DNA from: Bimuria novae-zelandiae CBS 107.79
Lineage: Eukaryota; Ascomycota; Dothideomycetes; Pleosporales; Didymosphaeriaceae
Length of the DNA stretch: 64,000 nt
Direction of reading: 5' to 3'
NCBI GenBank assembly: GCA_010015655.1
Contig: ML976671.1
Span: 746,533-810,532, forward strand
In this document: positions 42,907 to 55,730 of the stretch, in pieces
How the letters are laid out: every line of letters starts with the position of its first letter
Position numbering within the stretch: position 1 is the first letter of the stretch
The notes under the pieces: model-generated
What the model saw: the letters and a program-made list of their open reading frames with translations, nothing else
What the model was told of the DNA's origin: nothing
Database searches by the model: none
Program-made: the position numbers and the translations under genes

Positions 42907-45900
42907 TTTTAAATACCTTTAATATAAGTACTATAAGAATCTCTACCTCTTTTATAGCTTCTAATAGCACTAGCGTCCTACTAATATAGGATAATAAAAA
43001 TAAGACGTATAAACCTAATTTATATAATAATAATCGCAAACTTTTTAATATACAGCTACTATAACTAGACCTATGCTTCTTTAACTAAAACGACAAACTT
43101 ATAGATAAAAAGAAGGTTATCTTTATAGTAACGTACATGCGAGGAGTAGCTAAAGAATAGATTTAACTATACCGAGTTAAATAGATAGATATAGACTATA
43201 AGAACTAGGATAAAAACTACATAAATAGCTATAGTAACGTAGTTAACATTATTAAGGACTATTCTAACTTTAAGAAGTGCCTTGAGTAATTATTTAAAAT
43301 TACTAAGAAAACTTAGATAGCCAAACAAGCTATATAAATAATTAAGTAATAATAATTTATAGCTAAATATATAGCTAAATTTCGCAAGTATGTTATACAG
43401 CTTAAGTAGAAAGAAGAATTCCTTAAGACTATATATAAGCAAGAACTTAAGTATAAAGTACGAGAAAAACTTCTACGTAATAGTATAAAAGTTAAAACCC
43501 TTAATAAACTATATAAGAAATTAATTGGAATTAATACAGAATAGTTCGCATTATAAGAAGAGTTTCGTAGGAACCTAAGGAATGCTAGTTTTAAAAAACT
43601 AGCACTTATAGTCTATAAGACACTACTAAAGGTACCTTAATAATAATAACGCGACTCTTATAGTTACTAGCTAATAAAAAGAATCTAATTTAATAACTTA
43701 GAAAAAGGAACAGAGAAAGTCTTAGGCCCTTAAAAGCCTAATAATAACTATATATAACCCTTAAATAGAACTTAACTACTAAAGACTAAGACACGTACCT
43801 ACTTTATATATAGAAAACTAGGACGCATCGCTAGGAACTATAAATCTAAAAATAAAGTTATTAGATAGTTAAATACACTAACTATTAATAATAATTTAGA
43901 TAATAAAGAATGGCCGGTAATACCTACTATTACGTAACCTAATATCCTAGATAAGGACTTGGAGTAATTAGAATCGCCAGATCTCCGCATATATAAGAGT
44001 ACTAATAATAAAGGTTTAAACAAAGAAAATAAGCTAATATAATAATCTTCTATACTACACCTAAATATAAGATAACCTCTAGAGGAAGCTAAATAACAGA
44101 ACGTCTTTAACTTTTTAAAAACATAATAACCTAAAGAAGGAGACTTTAGATACGTAGTAATAAAAACTAGATACGTTACGTATTTACTAACATAAACTAA
44201 CCTAATTAGTAAGGCCGGGCGAGAATTCGCAGACTATAAATATAAATATTAAAACCTACGTAAGATATATATTATAAAAAAAGATAATTACGAACTAAAG
44301 TACTACCTAGACTACTAAAAACCTAATTATAGTACCCTTAAATAGAGACACTACACATACAACTAATATACTACACACTACGTAGAAAAGTAAGAAAGAT
44401 ATTTTCTAAATTAGAAATAATAATATTAATAAGAACAGTTTAATTACCTAGTTATAAAATATAACGTATACTTTTAAAATAAACGCGAAACTAAGTACTT
44501 CCCGTATCTAGACAAAGCTACTAATAATATACTATTAATATTAATTAACAGAAACTATATATTAATAGAATAGCAAACAGGTCTCCACCTAGATTACAAG
44601 AATGTAAGTAGGACAAAGTAATTTTTAGATTTAGACTAAGAAACTACTATAGAGAACTGGTACGTTCAGATAAATAAGAATGAAGAAAATTTGGTAAAGC
44701 AATCTATTTACAAGAAAGATATAATAAATATCTATAAAATAAAAATGGAATGCTAAGACCTAAGGAGCTACTTATTAAAAAAGTATTCTTTTTAGACCTA
44801 AGCTTAGGCAAGAAAGTGCCTTTAGGGAATTAAACACTACTAATAGTTAGGCATTAATTAAACTACTAGTATAGCTTAAAGGAATATAAATAAAAGCTAT
44901 ACTAGACTTAAGAGCATAAGTGAACTATATATTATATAACGCACTTAATAGAGCGGGACTCTACAAACGCAGGAAGGCTATATTTTATACTATCTATATT
45001 ATAAATAGATAACTAATGCCCGGCAAAGCAAATATTAAATACACGGTAAAAATAACCCTTAATATTTATAGATACTAAGAATTAATGACCCTTAATATTA
45101 TGAAGGAAGCTGATTACGATATAATTATAAAACTATTTTAGTTAAGGAAGCATAATCTTATAATGAATTAAAAAAAAAAGAATGCTATCCTTTAAACGCT
45201 CTAAATATATATTATAAGCTAAACCTACGTATTAATAAAGTATAATAGTAGATAAAAGAGCTATAAAACCTTAGTCTGCCGACTAGAAGTTAATAAACAC
45301 GAAATTACCTTAGTAGACGCTGGCAGAAACCACTAGGTTATAGAGCACAAGAAAATAGACGACATCACACTTTATGGAATTCTAGAATGCTATTAAGCAT
45401 AAAATTATATGTTTACTAAGAGAGAAGGAAAAGCTAACCTTTTAGACTACTATATAGTAAAAAAAAAAAACTGTACTAAGAAAAAGAATTTATTAAGATA
45501 AAACTTACTAAAGGATCCATTAGATCTTTAAAGTGCCTAGTAGCTAGTCTATTTATGTTTATACTAAAGAAGGATAGATAACCACGACCCTATGTAGACT
45601 ATCAGAAACTTAATAATATAATAATTAAAAATTAATATCGACTACTAAATATCTTAGAACTCTAAGACTAACTCTTAAGAGTAAAAATCTTTACAATAAT
45701 AGATCTATAAGAGATATACTACCTTATATAAATTAAGGAAGGTAATAAGTAGAAGACAGCGCTTAGAACACGCTATAAACTATTTTAATATATAATTATA
45801 CCTTTTAAACTTACTAACGCACTAGTAACCTTTTAAGCACTTCTTAATAATGTCTTGCGTAATTATTTAGATATATTTATTATAGCCTATATAGACGATA

Positions 45901-46238
45901 TTCTTGACTTTTCTAAAAACAAATTAGATCACGTACCGCATGTATAGACAGTACTAAAAGCACTGGATCAGGCTCACCTACAGATTAAGCTAAAGAAATG
46001 CAAATTCTATATATAGAAACTAGAATTTCTAGGACACATCGTTAGTATAAAAGGAATATAAGTAAGCCTAGATAAGATTAAATGTATAAAGAATTAGCCA
46101 CAATTAGAAAAGGTAAAAGGTATTTAAGAATTTTTAAAATTTTATAAATTTAATGGACAATTTATTAAAGACTATTCTAAGATCACGATACCTCTTACTA
46201 ACCTTATAAAGGAGAATATACTCTTTAATAAATAGTAG

Positions 46239-46497
46239 TGTCCGTACGCAGGGGCAATACGGCGAAGGGTATTCTACAAGGCCCAACACGTGATCACGCG
46301 GTTGTCTTATGTAATGTCCGTGCGGAGCTCGCCTCCTGAAATATCGCCATCTTCGTTCGTACAATAGAGAGATAGAGCAATTACACGAACCAGTTGCCCT
46401 CCCTATTACTCCGTACGCTGTGCACACCGTACAAACCTCCTACCTTGCCGTACTATGCTTACCCCATGTACAGCTAGCTGTGAGGGCCCTATCAACA
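46239..46497. mobile_element. Probable solo LTR inside Gypsy pol
   Basis: A 259-bp island of normal GC content within RIP-degraded pol. It starts TGTCCGTACGC and ends CTATCAACA (TG...CA, TGT...ACA), and is flanked by AGTAG (46234-46238) and AGTAA (46498-46502), a likely 5-bp target duplication differing by one G-to-A. The Gypsy reading resumes on the right side. No internal coding is seen; the 98-codon minus frame across it is not a gene. It could instead be a small non-autonomous element. Confidence 0.55.
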
Positions 46498-48917
46498 AGT
46501 AAAATATAAAATATTATTTTAACTTCTAAAAACTGCATGCATTATGACACCTATGTTAGTATACTTTAGAGACAACAAATCCCTATAATTTAAAACTAAT
46601 GCTAGCGACCGCGCTATAGACGCATGTATAAAATAATTTTAAAATAAATATTAGCATCTAATAGCCTACTACTTACGTAAACCAAACGACACGGAATCAC
46701 GATACAACATATATAATAAAGAACTTTATATAATTATAAAAGCACTTAAGTATTAGAGAATCTGTATATATAGCTATTTAGAACTTATAATCTTTGTAGA
46801 TTATAAGAATCTTTTAAAGTTCATAACTATAAAAGAACTAATACTACGTTAGGTAAGATAGGCAAAGATTAGAGGATAGTATAAATTTAAGATTGTGTAT
46901 ACGCTAGAGGAAGAAAACAGATAAGCAGACGCCTTAAGCAGACGTAGAGATTTAGTAAGAAATTAGATTAAAATACACTCTACTATTTTATGACAAAATA
47001 ACAAAGGATTATTAGAACCTATAGTAGAACTTAACTAACTCTTTATTATTACACGAAAAGTATCTAAGGAATTATAGACTAAGATTATACGATAATACTA
47101 CGATAATCCTGTATACAGACACCTAGGAGTTAGAAAAACGATGGAACTTATCTAAAGGGATTACTTATTTAGAGGAATAAAAGAAGTAATTAAAAAATAT
47201 ATTAGAAAATATATAAGCTGCTAACGAAACAAGCACGCCACATACCTTAAGTATAGAGAGATATAAGTAATTTAGATACTTATAGCAGTATAGGAAGACA
47301 TTGCTATAGACTTTATAATTAGACTACCTAAGTTAAAGGACCTATCGAACGGAATAAGATATAATACTATCTTAGTAATTATTTATTAATTTATTAAATA
47401 CGTGGAATTACTATCTTATTAGAAAATAACTGTAGCTAAAGAATTAGCATTCTTTATTCTAAACTAACTTATATAACACTACGGAGTCCTAAAGACAATT
47501 ATTAGCGATAGAGACAAACTCTTTACCTTAAACTACTAGATAACACTTATAGTACTTATTAGAATAAGACGGAAATTATTAACAGCTTATTATCTACAGA
47601 TAAACAAAGAAGTAGAACGTACGAATTAGATAATTAAAACGTATCTACGTATCTACTATAACAACTAGATAAATAACTAGATTTCACTATTACTTATATT
47701 ATAACTAGTATAAAATAATAAAGTATTAGCGACAACTAGATACACACTATTCTATATAAACTACGAAGGACACCTACATCTCTTTAATTAAGTATTACCT
47801 ATAATAATTAGAATGGAAGAAGTGATTAACATGGCAGTAACTATAAAAAATATATATAAATAACTCTAAAAGAATCTTAAGATAGCTTAATAGCAAAGTA
47901 TTTCTTATAGAAATAAAAAAAATAGTACATTAGCTAAAAAAGGGGGATAAAGCATATCTGCTTATAAAGAATCTTTAAACTTAGAAAAAAAAAACACAAG
48001 AAACTAGATTATGTTAAGGTTAGACTGTTTTGTATTTCTAAATAAGTATTACTAGTTAACTACTAATTAGAACTACTACTAAATACAAAGATACACCTAG
48101 TATTCTATATTAACTAATTAGAACCCGCAGACCCTAAAACACTAGTAGAGACAAACTTCTATTACTAACCTAAGGAAGAAAATAAATTTAAAGTTAAATA
48201 GATACTATAACACATGGATTAGCCACGCACATATCTTATTAAATAAAAAGATACCTATATAGTAAGAATACTTAGAAACTAGAGGATTACTTATAAACCT
48301 ACTAAGAAAGAATTTAATAATATTAGCGCACTATTACGCAGTAGAGAAAGAAAGTTTTAACTAAATTATAAGCTAGTTAACTACTTAAGTTCCTAAAGTA
48401 GTATTAGAATTAATTAATACTATTGCCTATGCAAGCTCCTAACAAGGCTTTAAGGTCTCTAACTTATTTATTATAGACATGCTATAATTAAAAAACTTTT
48501 ATTCCTTTTAACGTAACTTCTTACGCTAATTACGTAATCGCGCCATCTTTTCTTATACTATACGGGCACGTAGGAGCGATAAATAAGGGAGCGCTTCTTC
48601 AACTTAAAGTTTTACCTTCTTTTTAGCCTCTAACTTTTCTAATCTTTCTAACTTTGCATCTATTTTTAAATAATCTAGCAAAGAAAACTCCTTAGGCTTA
48701 TACTTTTAGTTACTATACTAAACATAATTTATACACATCGAGTGTAGCAACGATAAATAATAAGACTGCTATTTCTTAGCGTAGTATAAACACGTAACTA
48801 TAGTAAATATATAGTTTTGTTAAGATAATTAGATTGCGAATAACGGTATTAGATAGATTAAGAAAGTAGGTTTATAAGTAGTTAACTTATAAGGATATCA
48901 AGCCTAGAGAGGGGAGC

Positions 48918-49350
48918 TAATTAAGATTTATTAAAATCTAATATAACGCGAGTGGGGCACTAGCACTTATCTATATATCTAGCTAAGATTTTTAACTTAG
49001 CTATAAGTTACATAACAAGTTATGCGTCCTAAAAGTATTAGGCATCTTAGAGATATCTTAGCACATAGGGCTTTAGGACTCTTAAGACACTTAGGATTTG
49101 TAGGACAGGACATGTATATAAAAACGCTAAATATAGCCCTTCTATAATCGTGTTTATCCGAAGTTATTAATTTATTATTTAAATTATATTTTAGTTCCAG
49201 TTAATTTATTTGTAACCACGTACTACTTTTAATACTAATAATCCTATTAATACGCATAAGCTATTAATATCCCTTTCTTGCCTTATAGTACTCCTGTCCG
49301 AGAACTAATCCTAATCTCCTTTAGGACTAGCTACCCCGAAGGGCTTAACA
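48918..49350 (+). repeat. 3' LTR of the Gypsy element
   Basis: About 433 bp, preceded by a purine tract (AGAGAGGGGAGC) as expected for plus-strand priming. It ends GGGCTTAACA next to target copy TTAGC. Confidence 0.82.
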
Positions 49351-50368
49351 TTAGCTAAGTAATTACAAGTAAATAATAGTAATTTAAAGAATGATTGCTA
49401 CTAGCTAGGCTATTCTACTATTTTTTATCTTTATTAGCTAGCAGTATCTATTTACCTAGTATAAAAAGAATATCCTACGTAGCTAGGTTATTACTATTAG
49501 TAATAATAGCTAGCGGATTAATAAATTTAAAGTTAAGTAACTAAAGTACTCTATTAAGTATATAAAAGACATGGTGATTAGGGCGCGTTAGCTACTTGTT
49601 TTTAATAGTTATAAAAGTTATTAGTCTTTTAAGTTTTAAGAATTTTATAAAGAGAATAATATCTACAAGCTGTATATACTACGTTACTTATTTTACTTAT
49701 TTTAGCCTCTTAATATTAACTACTTTTTATTATTAAAGTGCGCATATAGTTATAAAATTAAAAATATAACTTACTACTATATTATTTATATTAATAAGCT
49801 TGACTTTTTACTAGTCTTTAAGGTAACCTTTACGCGATTATTTATAATAGCTAATATTTACTTAGCCTTTTAATGCGTAGGCCTTATGTCTCTCTAGCTA
49901 GACGTAGTTTTATTAATGCTAGATGTGTAACTCTATACGCTTATACTAGTTACTCTACTAGACGCCCTCTAAGAAGCTCGTACCCTAAGTAATATATATA
50001 AGTTTAAGACTTAATTAATATTAATACGTAATTATGTATAGTAGTATAAGAGCTTATTACTAGCCTTAATTATTAATGTAATTAGCTAGCTTAAGAAAAG
50101 GGGGGAAATATTAATACTTTTAGCTAAGCTAATACGCAATTAGGTTACTAGCCTTAAAAAATCTAATAAAGTAGTAATAAATATAAATAGCGTAAAAAGG
50201 AGTAGATATAGAGGTAAGAGACCTCATAAAGAGAGAGGTAGAGGATATACTTACTTAAAAAGAGGCTAATTAGTAAATAAAGTATAAATAGTTCTAAGAT
50301 AGAGAGCGATTAGGCCTTAGCCGCTAGGCTCTAGCGCGCTATAGAAAATGTAGAGAGACTAGGTATAG

Positions 50369-50394
50369 CTTATATATATATATATATATATATA
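50369..50394. repeat. (TA)n microsatellite
   Basis: About 13 TA units near the right end of pogo copy B, after the transposase relic. Confidence 0.9.
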
Positions 50395-50525
50395 AACATA
50401 CTTTAGATACTGCTTATTCTATTTTATTATTATCTCTATATTATCTATTAACGTGGTGGAGATGTACGCCTGTAGAGGTGGACAAAGTTGGTAGGATGCG
50501 CGACTCGCTTGAAAAGCACGTTATG

Positions 50526-50675
50526 TGTGACGTTTCAGTATGGAAGCTTGGGCCACCCGTGCGGCCCGTGCACGTGACTCACGTGATCTACAGTATATAG
50601 CTCCATAGAGTAGTTTCTTAATCAAAACAACGATTGCCTCAACACTCTCTTTTCAACACTCTTTTCGACGCAACA
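50526..50675 (+). repeat. 5' LTR of Copia 1
   Basis: 150 bp, TGTGACG...GACGCAACA. Nearly identical to the 3' LTR except for a few C/T differences and an extra 14 bp (duplication of a CAACACTCT/TTTC stretch near its end). Confidence 0.92.
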
Positions 50676-50826
50676 GTTATAAGCCTAGTTTGCACCTGCT
50701 AAGGCTACTACTCACCTGCAATCGTTCACCGCAATCATTCACTTGCAATCGCTCATTTGCAATCGTTCACAACAATCCTGCGATACCTGCTGTATACGAC
50801 TTGTGTGACAGCTGCACGACTCCACG

Positions 50827-51054
50827 ATGACGACAGAATCTGATCCTACGACAACGCGTGTCACAGTAGTCCTCAACAAGCCTGAGGACTGGCAGGCATG
50901 GATTTTTCTTCGCAAGGATGCCGCGCAGCAGCACGATCTATGGCAGTATTGCAACCCCGACGTCGCTACAGCTGACCTGCCTCAACTGACAGCCTGTCGA
51001 GCCTATGGCGCACCGATACAAAGTCAACAAGGCGCCTGGTACGATATACACTAA
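50827..51054 (+). pseudogene. Unmutated gag N-terminal fragment of Copia 1
   Basis: The first 75 codons of the Copia 1 polyprotein remain clean: MTTESDPTTTRVTVVLNKPE, then DWQAWIFLRKDAAQQHDLWQ, resembling the N-terminus of fungal Copia gag (KP-x-DW...W...I). The frame stops at 51054, where the sequence abruptly becomes RIP-type AT-rich DNA. No complete gag remains. Confidence 0.75.
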
Positions 51055-54000
51055 CGCTAACCTTAATAATAACAAATTTCGACGCTATTAATTTGCGTAC
51101 GACTAATATAAGAAGTAACATGCTAGCTATCTTAAATAGAAGTAGGCACTTTAAAATCTAAATATAAATATTAATAAGATAATTACTAAGCGCTATATCT
51201 ACTTATTATATTATAAGGACACGCCGCACGCGTGGCTTATCTCCCTTAAGAAGCACCTTACGCTGTTAATAGTAGTCTACTAACGTAACTTAATTAATAA
51301 TTATAAGAAGTACTTGTGTGTCCCGCTAAAATTATATAACTTTAAAAACTAGCTATAATTATAGATTAAAGTTACTAACTAGTATACTAAAATTAATTTA
51401 TCTAATATAGAAGACACGCGCGCATAAGAAGACTTTCTTATAGTTATTAAAGATATTTACTCTAAATACGCTACGCCTTAGCTGATTAAGCTATTCAAAT
51501 ATAAGAATAATAATACGCAAATAGCTATACTAAAAGACTATATTACTACCTATATAATATATATTTAATAAGTCTAACCTAGTTCCTAGAAGCTTAATAG
51601 CATAGCGGGTAAACTTTAAGCAGTAAAGACGTAAAGTAATAATAAAGCTATAAGTTAAGCGCTAAAGAGTATATATCTTTATAGTAATAAATACTAGTAT
51701 AGCTTATGCTACTACCTTAATAAAGACTTTTATTTATAACTAAGTAACTTTTAAAAAGATCTTACTACGCGTTAGCGTATTAATTAAGCTTTATAAGATA
51801 AACCTATCTTACTTACGCAAATATAGAAGTTAGTTAATAAAATAAATAGGTGTTTTCTAAAGACGACACCAGCCACCGTAGCTACTTAACTTAATAATAG
51901 GCGTCTACTAAACAATAAGAGCTCTACCCTTGTAATAGGCTTATATAGCATAGTAAACAAGGTCTTAGCTACTCTAGCTAATAACTACAACGTAATTCTG
52001 CTAGATAAGCTAACTATTACTATAATTAATAATTACTCTATAACTCTCTAAAACTAATAGATCTTTAACCTAGGTTTTAATACCTATATTATTAATATAA
52101 CTAATTAGAAAGGCTAGAAGCAGGAGCGCGTTAAGGATACTAGTATAATTATTAGGGTAGGTAAGTACTAATATAAGATTAAGGCTTAAAATAAAATAAC
52201 TTTTATAATTAATATACTAATAAGTATAGTATTAATATTAATTACTTAAGTTACTTTAGTACCTAGTTTTATTATAAGCGTTATTAGACTTAGACGTTAT
52301 CGCAATAATAGTATTTACTTTCACTTAGGTTAAGACGCGCTATATAATAAACACGGCGTTATTACACACCTAAAGTACTATAAAGGCTATTAGCTTATTA
52401 ATATAAATTTCTTATGCCGTCTAATAAAGTTATCCTTACTTATAATAGTAATTCAAACTTGCTTATTAGAAGCACTAAAGAAGACTGAAGAGATTTCTTT
52501 AATACTTACTTATAAAGTTTAGGGCTATTTAGGAGGTAAGGTTATAGATTACCTAAATAATAATATTAAAAAAGTAATAGTATAAGGGTCTGCTAATTAA
52601 GACTTTTATTAAATTTATATAAAATTAAAGCTAATAGAGTAAGTCTCTTACTATACGCTAAAAAACGCTATTTATCCCTTTTATTAAATTTTAATTAATC
52701 TTATCTAACTATAATAATAGAGAGAGTTTTATTATAATAGTAATAAGTAAAATACTTATACTATTTATTAACACTTACGTTAGCACGAAGCAGAGTCCTT
52801 TTTAATAAAATTAGAGGCTTAGCTAGGCTACTAGCTATAGAACACTATATAATAAATCTAGCGTTAGTATAATTATAATGTAATTATAATTAAGCTTAAC
52901 GCTAAGCGTAGTATTATTAACTTCGCAAAGTAACTCTACGCTAACCTTAGTATATATTTTAAACTACGCGCTCTAGACACTTCTATATAAAATAGGGGTA
53001 TTAAAATTACTAGTAAGCTAATTATAATAAAAGCCTGCGCCTTGCGCCTTTAGGGTAACCTTTTAAAGTAATTAGTAAATAAGTTAATAAAGATAGTAGT
53101 ATACCTACTTAATTAAACGCTATCTAAAGTCCTTAATTAGCGCAAGCTATATAAGGTTATTTAGTATAAAAAGCTTATAATAAGCTATTTTTAACTAATT
53201 AGTTATCGCGCATATGTCCTTAATAAATATTTACCGCGTAGAGCAAAGACAGCCTCGCGCGCCCTAATCGGCCATCTCGTAGGCTACAATAGCACCAATA
53301 TCTTCTAGATCTAGCTACTAATAAAGGATCGAGTTATCCGCACACGAGACGTGGTATTTAATACTTTTACCTTCTACAAAGGCCGCGATAGCTATATAGA
53401 TAACTTAGTAATTAAGGAGGTTATTAAGTTACTTAACGTCCCCGAGGCGTACGAGGATGACGATGTATCTATTAAGGAACTTATAATAACACGTTAGCGA
53501 CGTCTCTATAATAAGGCTAAATTTATAGTAATACTAACACTAACGCCTGCTAGACAATTAACTAAGCTATTAGTAGGGGGTAACACTAATAAACTATTAA
53601 CATTTTAATATTAATCTACTTTTAATAACTTTATAGATATATTAGCTTCTTTTAATTAAATAGTAAATTATTTTATAAGGCGCTACTACGCTTACAACTT
53701 TTATCTTACGCCTATATAGTAAGAAGTTACTAATTAATTAGCTAACGAAATTAAAGGATATATACCTAATTAATATAATAATAACACTTTATAGCATTAA
53801 GATCTAAATATTTTATAAAAGAATATACTTAATATAAAGCGCGTTTAAAAGCTAATAAACTTAGGTAATCTATAAACTTACGCTATTTAACTAAGAGTTT
53901 AAAACGTTGCTAATTACCTGCACACTTTTACTATAATAACTATTAATAATAATATAAAGGATAACTTATAAATTTATTAAAACTAGTTACTACCTGTACT

Positions 54001-55506
54001 AAAGCATACTAGCTAACTAAAGTTATATCTACACGGCGCTAAGTTTATAAAAGCTATAAAGTATAAGTATTAAGAGGTCTAAGGTAAAGATTACTTTTAT
54101 AAGACTTTAATAATATATTAAACTACGCAGGCTAAAGGCGTTAAAGTAATTCTACTTATATAGGTGTTTATATATAAGTTTAATAAAGATAGCTATTTTT
54201 ATAAGTATATAACTTGACTTATTGCACGCGGGAACCTATAGGAGTAGTTTAGTAATACCTACGCTATTACTTTTATAGCCCGCACTTTTTAAGTAATTAT
54301 TATAATTACTAACTACTTTAGCTTAGAGCTAAAGTAATACGACGTAATTACTACTTTCTTTAACTCTATACTTAATTAAAAGCTATACACTAAGACTCTA
54401 AGTATATTTAAAGAAGTAAATAGCGATCTTTTAGAAGTGCTTTACGCTATCTATAGCTTAAAGAACGCGCTACTCTTATAGTATAATATATTTAGAGTAG
54501 TAGTTAAGATACTAGAATTTAAGCATGTTAAAGGCTTCTTATACCTATACTTTAATAATTAGCTTATACTATTTATATACGTTAATAATATAGTAATAGC
54601 GTATCACCCTTCGAACGCTTATCTACATTAAGACTTTAAAATAAAGCTATAGAATTAATTTAGACTTAAGGCAATAAGAGACCTAGCCTAGTTTCTAGGC
54701 GTTTAAGTTGTCCGCGATTACTAGAAAAAGAAGATCTAGCTTATTTAAGATATATATATTAATAAAATTTATAAGAAGTACGGCATATAGCTAGTAAATT
54801 ATAAGAAGCTTAACTTTCTACTTAAAGTTAACTCTTTTAACAAGTTAATTAAGGAAATAGACGTTTAACATATAAAGCTATATTAGAAGCTTATTAGCTA
54901 TCTCGCCTATATCACTTACTAGACGCGGCCTAATATTACTTGCAGCCACGTTGTCCTTGCTTGCCATCTTACTAATCTAGGGTAATTATATATTATAGCT
55001 ATACAACGCGTCTAGCGATACTTGCTTATAACTTAATATTACGCTATTAAAAGCTTCTATAAAGACACTATTATAAAAGTTATCTTTAATAATTAGAGCT
55101 ATCGCGATTCTCTATTCTTTAGCGTGTTAGACGCCTTGTACGTAGACAATATAAAGACACGTTAAAGCTTATAAGGATAATATTTCTTTCTCTATAGTAT
55201 AATTATTAACTAGAAGGCGACTATTTAGCGCACTATTACTAAATTTACTACTAAATTAAAGTTACTTTTAATCTTTTTTACTAGCTTATAGATAGTAGAG
55301 TGGCTTTACTTCTTTAAAGGTATTTTATTTAACTTAGGCATAATACCTACTATCTACTATAATAATTAATAAATAGTTAGCTTTATTAATAAGGACCTGA
55401 ATTAACTATATATAAAGGTTTAACACGTTAATATCTATTAAATGTGGATTTAACAAGAAGCAGAGGCTTAGCAACTTATTATTAAATAAGTTTTTACTAA
55501 TAAGAT

Positions 55507-55730
55507 TGTCAGATTTAATAGTGTTCTGTCACTTTGAGATAATGCAATGATGAGAATTGATGGTTGTGATGATTTATTAATGATGTTCGTGTTCTGTCTA
55601 TGTCTGGAATGCAGATGTGTGCGAGGCTCCAAATAAGTGCCGCTGCAGCGCTAGCCCTATTTAGAATAGTACAAAAGAGATAGTGCTCCAGCCTCATATC
55701 CACAATAGATAGAGGCCATATAATCGGACA
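55507..55730 (-). repeat. 3' LTR of Copia 2
   Basis: 224 bp, the better preserved copy, retaining TGTCAG at its left end. A 72-codon minus frame within it is not a gene. Confidence 0.9.

Larger units (their letters stand above)
42476..49350 (+). mobile_element. RIP-degraded Ty3/Gypsy LTR retrotransposon
   Basis: A 6.9-kb element inserted in pogo copy B with the 5-bp target duplication TTAGC (42471-42475 and 49351-49355). The long terminal repeats begin T-A/G-TTAAGAT and end CTTAAC-A/G. Internal order is gag then pol. A CCHC zinc-knuckle relic (YRKLGRIARNYKSK at 43810-43855, with Cys turned to Tyr) is followed by reverse transcriptase with an intact YIDDIL (about 45888-45905), an RNase H relic (TNASDRAIDA, about 46600) and an integrase core relic (DIAIDFIIRLPKLKD, about 47300). 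RT-RNaseH-integrase order and the YIDD/IL motif indicate Gypsy. Dense stop codons show it cannot encode a polyprotein. A 259-bp GC-normal insert sits between RT and RNase H. Confidence 0.87.
41820..50521 (+). mobile_element. Pogo/Fot1-type transposon (copy B), split by Gypsy insertion
   Basis: The left end, after TA at 41818-41819, contains TTTTACAAGCGAGTCGCATA. The right end (reverse complement) contains TTTTCAAGCGAGTCGCGCAT and is followed by TA at 50522-50523, so the two ends are imperfect inverted repeats. The transposase reads through many stops on both sides of the insertion. On the left are FNVFKLTLHD-like helix-turn-helix and VYNFDNTSFIIGKII (DDE first Asp region, YNFDETGFMMG in relatives). 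On the right (49353-50000) are LLVFNSYKS, ENNIYKLYIL, FQPLNINYFLLLK and CAYSYKIKN, matching the Fot1 DSH and QPLDVG blocks. Removing the Gypsy element and one target copy leaves about 1.8 kb, normal for the family. It is heavily RIP-degraded and inactive. Confidence 0.8.

Noticed and set aside
46134..46427. 97-codon minus-strand frame in the Gypsy element
   Set aside because: It spans the junction between RIP-degraded pol and the solo-LTR-like insert, so it cannot be an ancestral gene.
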